A DNA stretch of 8,948 nucleotides, from the NCBI GenBank assembly GCA_021160705.1, contig JAGHBZ010000241.1:1-8948 (forward strand). Reading direction: 5' to 3'. The position numbers were made by a program, and so were the translations under genes. The stretch is from Candidatus Sumerlaeota bacterium (GTDB lineage: Bacteria > Sumerlaeota > Sumerlaeia > MWCT01 > JAGHBZ01). The notes under the pieces were generated by a model. It ran no database searches, was not told the origin of the DNA, and worked only from the letters and a program-made list of their open reading frames with translations. Of the stretch, positions 8,201-8,948 are shown one piece after another; position 1 is the stretch's first letter, and the number at the start of each line of letters is the position of its first letter.

Positions 8201-8776
8201 TGCAAGCAGGTCTGGCTCCACGAGGTATCCGGGTTGCAACACCCCTATCCACCTCACTGGAATCCAGCCTGCTACCTTATCTTTTGTCCTGCCGTCCATT
8301 TTTACAACAAAAGTGTAGTCGGGGATGTAATCAAATACTTTCACGCCTTCAGCCTCCATCGCCTGCCTCCAGAGCGATTGAATTGGACCTTTGAACTGCA
8401 CCAGATAATATCCCTCCTCATCCTGCGGATATGCGGCACGTGATAGTTCCTTTGGCAAAACGGGTTCTCCCACGGGAGATAGCGGGTCGAACTCATAAGC
8501 AACCAGACGAACTCGTGGTGATTCCTGCGGTTCGCTCACTACACGCTCGCCATCTTCATTATTCGCATACTTATCTACATCGCTTTTTTGTGAGAGGTCT
8601 ATTTCAGGAATTGCTGGAGTGGGTGCGTGTGGCTTGGTCTGGTGGTAATTCGGGTCATAGTTAACTCCAGAAGTGTTTACATTCTTCGTATCACCTGAAA
8701 TCCACATATACAGTAAAACCATTCCCAGGAGAAGAAAAATACCTCTTCTCGATAATGTAAGCCTTTGTACTCTCAT
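2282..8776 (-). CDS. Giant exported KP-43-like subtilisin-family (S8) protease, multidomain
   Basis: The product is a 2164-aa secreted or surface serine endopeptidase. The S8 catalytic set is complete: Asp324 in VVGVCDTG, His368 in SGHGTHVAG, oxyanion Asn478 in FSAGN and Ser602 in GGTSMATP. The domain order is: export segment 1-28, disordered 28-115, twin propeptide units ~120-293, protease ~300-682, KP-43-type beta-sandwich ~686-961 with an inserted domain, three GATase-like folds (~969-1184, 1189-1404, 1405-1620), Cys-rich pre-peptidase-like domain 1620-1770, Thr/Pro linker 1772-1837, and two C-terminal repeats 1841-1996 and 2006-2161. Typical KP-43 enzymes end after the beta-sandwich, so the ~1200 residues beyond are extra. 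The start is supported by AAAGGAG six bases upstream and by the hydrophobic N-terminus. No LPXTG, PEP-CTERM or type 9 secretion tail is visible, and the protein simply ends in TVSP. Substrate unknown; nutritional proteolysis or surface-protein processing are both possible. Confidence 0.93.
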   Translation of the reverse strand: MRVQRLTLSRRGIFLLLGMVLLYMWISGDTKNVNTSGVNYDPNYHQTKPHAPTPAIPEIDLSQKSDVDKYANNEDGERVVSEPQESPRVRLVAYEFDPLSPVGEPVLPKELSRAAYPQDEEGYYLVQFKGPIQSLWRQAMEAEGVKVFDYIPDYTFVVKMDGRTKDKVAGWIPVRWIGVLQPGYLVEPDLLALSQLARATAKNPGVKSGGKAESITREDLPKSVDIYVILFNGEDIKGISETIKQLGGEITEVSDGKWREKLAVTINPEAVVDIANITGVRWIEFAPVWELHNNVAAGDSICDVKDVWDNHGLRGVGQVVGVCDTGLDQGSALPASLHDDFEDGSGGSRVVAIYDLVGDGASDVNSGHGTHVAGSVLGNGYRSGSTPSTHSYPSTCFAGMAPEAELVFQAVENNSTGKLTGIPANLNTLFNQARSAGAQIHTNSWGSSRGGFYRSSEEEVDQNVWDHKDFAILFSAGNDSQDLNPGDGVIDTGSLGSPAAAKNCITVGASENNRPSGAGYDFPWGTGSWASYFPNDPIFSDHVSDDPDGMAAFSSRGPCLDGRYKPDVVAPGTNIISTRSSMASGTLWGVYNTYYVYSGGTSMATPLVAGMAALVREFFVDGKSEWNIGTPSAALIKAMLINGAYDMTPGQYGTGSYREIPATRPNNVEGWGRVDLEDTLFPASPRKQFIRDISPGLSTGDEHIYHINVVDNSVPLNVTLVWSDYPGSSLAGGGLVNDLDLTLVEQFGTTHYPNNASQRGATSLLYYDDVGYEESWRWNASGYSFAVKFTPSSYPYTLEKVRFGMSRGSVNRSVGVYVRDDDGSGGLPGTTLFSTTVNIGKNMYYNVSVSGVTINSGSFYVEVRYTSSTNNPYLWLDTSSPSGWSYAYDGSWHLLPYGSISNGDWAIQCVSKSADYIGSADRVNNVLGIDLSTPNTGGYTIHIKGYNVPYGPQPYALVVTGGIEVVQPPCSILVYTDDGETGYGNTYVQQALANLGLSDQAVVYYRDPVGFNNAISSKDWDLILVDDSLGITGADYYPALGTYFANGGNVVVSTWDADQSSRNMSTLLSEFGITGAISFTTPRGVYKVLSHHPVFNSPNVVPDITTLDDEVFDDGDELTVNTGISTVLGEFDSSGSGINAMVVKNDGRGIFNGWLLAEADSDQDADGKLDAVELWENEIMYVLRKANPTVQRVLWDESHDTDGWLLSTQFAEAAAYLRERGYLITNLTGSPGAITPEALDGIDILVLPDCELAFTSSEITTIQNFISNGGALLAIGENPAAFNYASYNTLLAPYGIQFHSSNSTNADGTSFISTPVTAGISLVELSACGDLEVSSPGEVVGYTSDGYEFLAQYEGVGGDGNIVVIADTHPFTTYGLPSGSSGTADDKTLLINIFRFLCIGPVHCQPDVAIVAADFTSYANDVKSKLEGTGYFNSVTIIDARSGTPSVSTLLNYDAVLVYSNYQFDDPTALGDNLADYVDKWGGVVVSTFAFSPPSTYGIGGRFNPDYFAISPNISQIQGTAQKLGMVYDPSHQVIRGVGNFYGGASSFRHNATSLTTGANRIADWDSGEILVATKLIGPGGKRRVDLNFFPPSSDVRGDLWSSTSQADDLLTRALLWVGCQECSLTCPPGASLEGEACGADTNGGCNMVTPAFTTINCGDVFCGLVWADSGTRDTDWYWLELTQPTTVTLTVIAEVPIFAGFVATSPPGSGDCADSLGYLDPYAFADPCEEVSVTAGLGAGIYWPFVATQDFSGYPCPGPHNYVLSIECMGTPTPTPTPTPTPSPTPTATPTLTPTPTPSPTPTPTETPTPTPTVTPTPTTTPTPTPTITPSPTPTPLVHYTFETSEEGWTFHGPVPPFDTPTSMYGSGHLGINASGSSNAFSYWESPDATVEDGKLYRSTWTMGSSVTNPDSAVQFRLRINQKGAWSSWERVVNSNNGQAPSAGNDRDYLVFFDPRVTGSSDNLVVFNFDIMSFDAGDDTSSWLYLEELKVDEVGYVSNTTIVSYDFPSDTQGWAFAGTISPYDPPVSSVIPGYLGLSPNGSTNCFSYWESPDITIQDNKFYRALWRVVSSVTDPDNCIQFRLRSNQKGSWQAWSRLINSNYQNAPASGMPKDYYFILNPDVTGSSDNLLVLSFDIMSFDPSDDTSSWLYLDTVTLEDITVSP
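2294..3256 (-). repeat. Two tandem 156-residue C-terminal beta repeats
   Basis: Residues 1841-1996 and 2006-2161 align without gaps at a constant offset of 165 residues (495 bp). About 80 of 156 positions are identical by hand count. Strongly conserved blocks are FSYWESPD, QFRLR-NQKG, VTGSSDNL, FDIMSFD and DDTSSWLYL. The pattern suggests a beta-sandwich module of unknown ligand, at the far end of a long linker where binding or anchoring domains are common. The second copy has Cys2046 and Cys2079 where the first has Ala1881 and Ala1914. The DNA of the copies has diverged, so the duplication is not recent. Confidence 0.9.
3266..3463 (-). repeat. Thr-Pro linker encoded by a degenerate 6-bp repeat
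   Basis: Residues 1772-1837 are almost wholly alternating Thr and Pro, broken every 4-8 residues by a single Ser, Ala, Leu, Glu, Val, Thr or Ile (for example Ser1784, Ala1789, Leu1793, Glu1807, Val1815, Ile1829). On the plus strand this reads as repeats of GGNGTN. Third positions vary freely, so the protein pattern seems to be maintained rather than being a recent DNA expansion. Such linkers are extended, protease-resistant spacers and are often O-glycosylated in secreted proteins. Confidence 0.95.
3467..3919 (-). other. Cys-rich pre-peptidase C-terminal-like domain
   Basis: Residues 1620-1770 contain 11 cysteines (1620, 1623, 1627, 1638, 1646, 1658, 1663, 1713, 1729, 1757, 1769). They begin with CPPGASLEGEACG, pass through NGGCN and RDTDWYWLELTQPTTVTLTV, and end with the strand HNYVLSIEC. 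The RDTDWY...L pattern followed by alternating strands is typical of secreted pre-peptidase C-terminal (PPC)-like beta-sandwiches. The Cys content suggests disulfides and a location outside the cytoplasm. Eleven is odd, so at least one Cys would be unpaired or bonded elsewhere. Confidence 0.6.
3917..5872 (-). other. Three tandem GATase1/ThuA-like (DUF4350/IFT52-like) domains
   Basis: Residues ~969-1184, 1189-1404 and 1405-1620 repeat one plan. An initial strand is followed by a helix (ILVYTDDGET, VLWDESHDTDG, VAIVAADFTS). Next is a strand that reports the 'will be seen' position (WDLILVDDS, IDILVLPDC, YDAVLVYSN). Then a helix leads into a Gly-Gly turn and strand (NGGNVVVSTW, NGGALLAIGEN, WGGVVVSTFA). 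Each ends with a closing helix (NEIMYVLR, LLINIFRFL, LLTRALLWV). The nucleophilic Cys of true glutaminases is absent from all three turns, so a binding or structural role is more likely than catalysis. Near the end of the first unit, residues 1162-1173 form an EF-hand-type calcium loop (Asp1162, 1164, 1166, Gly1167, Leu1169, Glu1173). Confidence 0.6.
5894..6721 (-). other. KP-43-type beta-sandwich domain split by an inserted domain
   Basis: The first half (residues ~686-756) contains LNVTLVWSDYPGSS and LVNDLDLTLV. The second half (~918-961) contains RVNNVLGIDLSTPNTGGYT and YNVPYGPQPYALVV. In KP-43 and relatives these two blocks follow each other almost directly as one jelly-roll domain. Here about 160 residues (757-917) sit between them, from a YYDD motif (766-769) through DDDGSGGLPG to DWAIQCVSK. 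The insert has the look of a separate beta domain seen in metagenomic secreted proteins, with alternating hydrophobic strands and little helix. Boundaries are approximate. Confidence 0.7.
6731..7879 (-). other. Subtilisin-like (S8A, KP-43-type) catalytic domain
   Basis: Residues ~300-682 carry the protease core. The Asp324 (DTG), His368 (HGTHVAG), Asn478 (SAGN) and Ser602 (GTSMA) motifs occur in the expected order. AFSSRGP (552-557 region) and KPDVVAPGTNI (565-575) are typical of active subtilases. The domain closes with EGWGRVDLEDTLFP (669-682), matching the junction to the beta-sandwich in KP-43-type enzymes. No key residue is missing, so I expect an active enzyme. Confidence 0.95.
7898..8419 (-). 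other. Tandem propeptide (I9-like) units of the protease
   Basis: Residues ~120-190 and ~223-293 look like two divergent copies of the small alpha/beta propeptide fold that chaperones and inhibits subtilases. Each starts with a beta strand (YYLVQFKG, and DIYVILFNG), continues with a helix ending before a Gly (AMEAEGVKVFDYIP, and TIKQLGGEITEVS), and ends with a strand carrying the same VRWI motif (VRWIGVLQP, and VRWIEFAP). The catalytic domain follows directly. The fold assignment is by pattern only. The shared VRWI and the matching order of elements are visible in the sequence. Confidence 0.6.
8693..8776 (-). other. N-terminal export signal / possible membrane anchor of the protease
   Basis: Residues 1-28 begin with a basic segment (Arg2, Arg5, Arg10, Arg11), followed by an uninterrupted hydrophobic core IFLLLGMVLLYMWI (13-26). 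This is a Sec-type signal. No A-x-A signal peptidase I site or lipobox Cys follows; the next residues are SGDTKN. It could be cut near Gly28 or remain as an N-terminal anchor. If anchored, release would depend on removal of the propeptide. The polar region after it (to about residue 115) looks disordered. Confidence 0.7.
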
Positions 8777-8782
8777 TTTGCT

Positions 8783-8789
8783 CTCCTTT
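8783..8789 (-). promoter_or_regulatory. Shine-Dalgarno of the protease gene
   Basis: Read on the minus strand this is AAAGGAG, six bases before the ATG at 8776-8774. It is a near-perfect site with good spacing and fixes the start of the protease. It contrasts with the weak site before the neighbouring membrane protein. Confidence 0.85.
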
Positions 8790-8862
8790 CTTAATGATAG
8801 TTAATATTTTGCAAAATAGAAAAACCTATTTGTATATAAATTTATTTCAGCTGATTGGGGGA

Positions 8863-8891
8863 ACTATGATGTTAGAAATCTCCCCTGTCAA
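8863..8891 (-). promoter_or_regulatory. Putative sigma70-type promoter of the protease gene
   Basis: On the minus strand a perfect -35 box TTGACA (8886-8891) is followed after 17 bases by CATAGT (8863-8868), which matches four of six -10 positions. Transcription would begin near 8856 and give an AT-rich leader of about 80 bases. No clear operator or riboswitch structure is visible in the leader. The -10 is imperfect and the lineage's promoter preferences are unknown. Confidence 0.5.
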
Positions 8892-8948
8892 TAAAAAAAT
8901 GGCTTTTTTCTCACAAATATAAGTCTCAATGCCTAGTGAAAATTAGCA

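Noticed and set aside
8893..8909. A-run/T-run palindrome (AAAAAA...TTTTTT) resembling a terminator
   Set aside because: The stem is pure A-T with no GC-rich core; it is better seen as AT-rich sequence upstream of the -35 box.
8866..8922. Plus-strand 18-codon open frame preceded by a G-rich stretch
   Set aside because: It is very short, has no recognisable product, and overlaps the putative promoter of the protease; the GGGGG before it is too close and not a good Shine-Dalgarno.

Overview
The window holds two large, complete, convergent genes with short AT-rich flanks. There are no RNA genes, insertion sequences, CRISPR arrays or other mobile elements that I can see. It is bacterial in style: a strong Shine-Dalgarno and a sigma70-like promoter precede the large gene. 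The Thr-Pro linker, the KP-43-type subtilase with stacked accessory domains and the TMTC-like membrane glycosyltransferase suggest an uncultivated environmental bacterium that invests in large secreted proteins (Planctomycetota, Omnitrophota, Hydrogenedentota and similar lineages come to mind). I cannot fix the phylum from sequence alone.

Layout. Bases 1-219 are AT-rich and have no certain gene, though one frame is open from the left edge to a stop at 140-142 and could be the tail of an upstream gene. Bases 220-2211 (+) encode a 663-aa multi-pass membrane protein of the GT-C/TMTC/PMT-like glycosyltransferase type, with a C-terminal soluble beta-rich part. A 70-bp convergent gap follows, without a clear terminator. 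Bases 2282-8776 (-) encode a 2164-aa exported serine protease. Bases 8777-8948 are its 5' region, with a ribosome binding site and a plausible promoter.

The protease is the centre of interest. From the N-terminus it has a hydrophobic export segment, a disordered region, two related propeptide-like units, a subtilisin (S8, KP-43-like) catalytic domain with Asp324/His368/Asn478/Ser602, and the KP-43 beta-sandwich domain interrupted by a ~160-residue inserted beta domain. Then come three consecutive GATase1/ThuA/DUF4350-like folds with no Cys nucleophile, with an EF-hand-type calcium loop near the end of the first. The C-terminal part is a Cys-rich pre-peptidase-like domain, a 66-residue Thr/Pro linker, and two 156-residue beta-rich repeats joined at a constant 165-residue offset.

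The two genes converge, so they are not an operon. One speculative functional link is that the GT-C enzyme could glycosylate Thr residues of exported proteins such as the Thr/Pro linker of its neighbour. Nothing in the sequence proves this.
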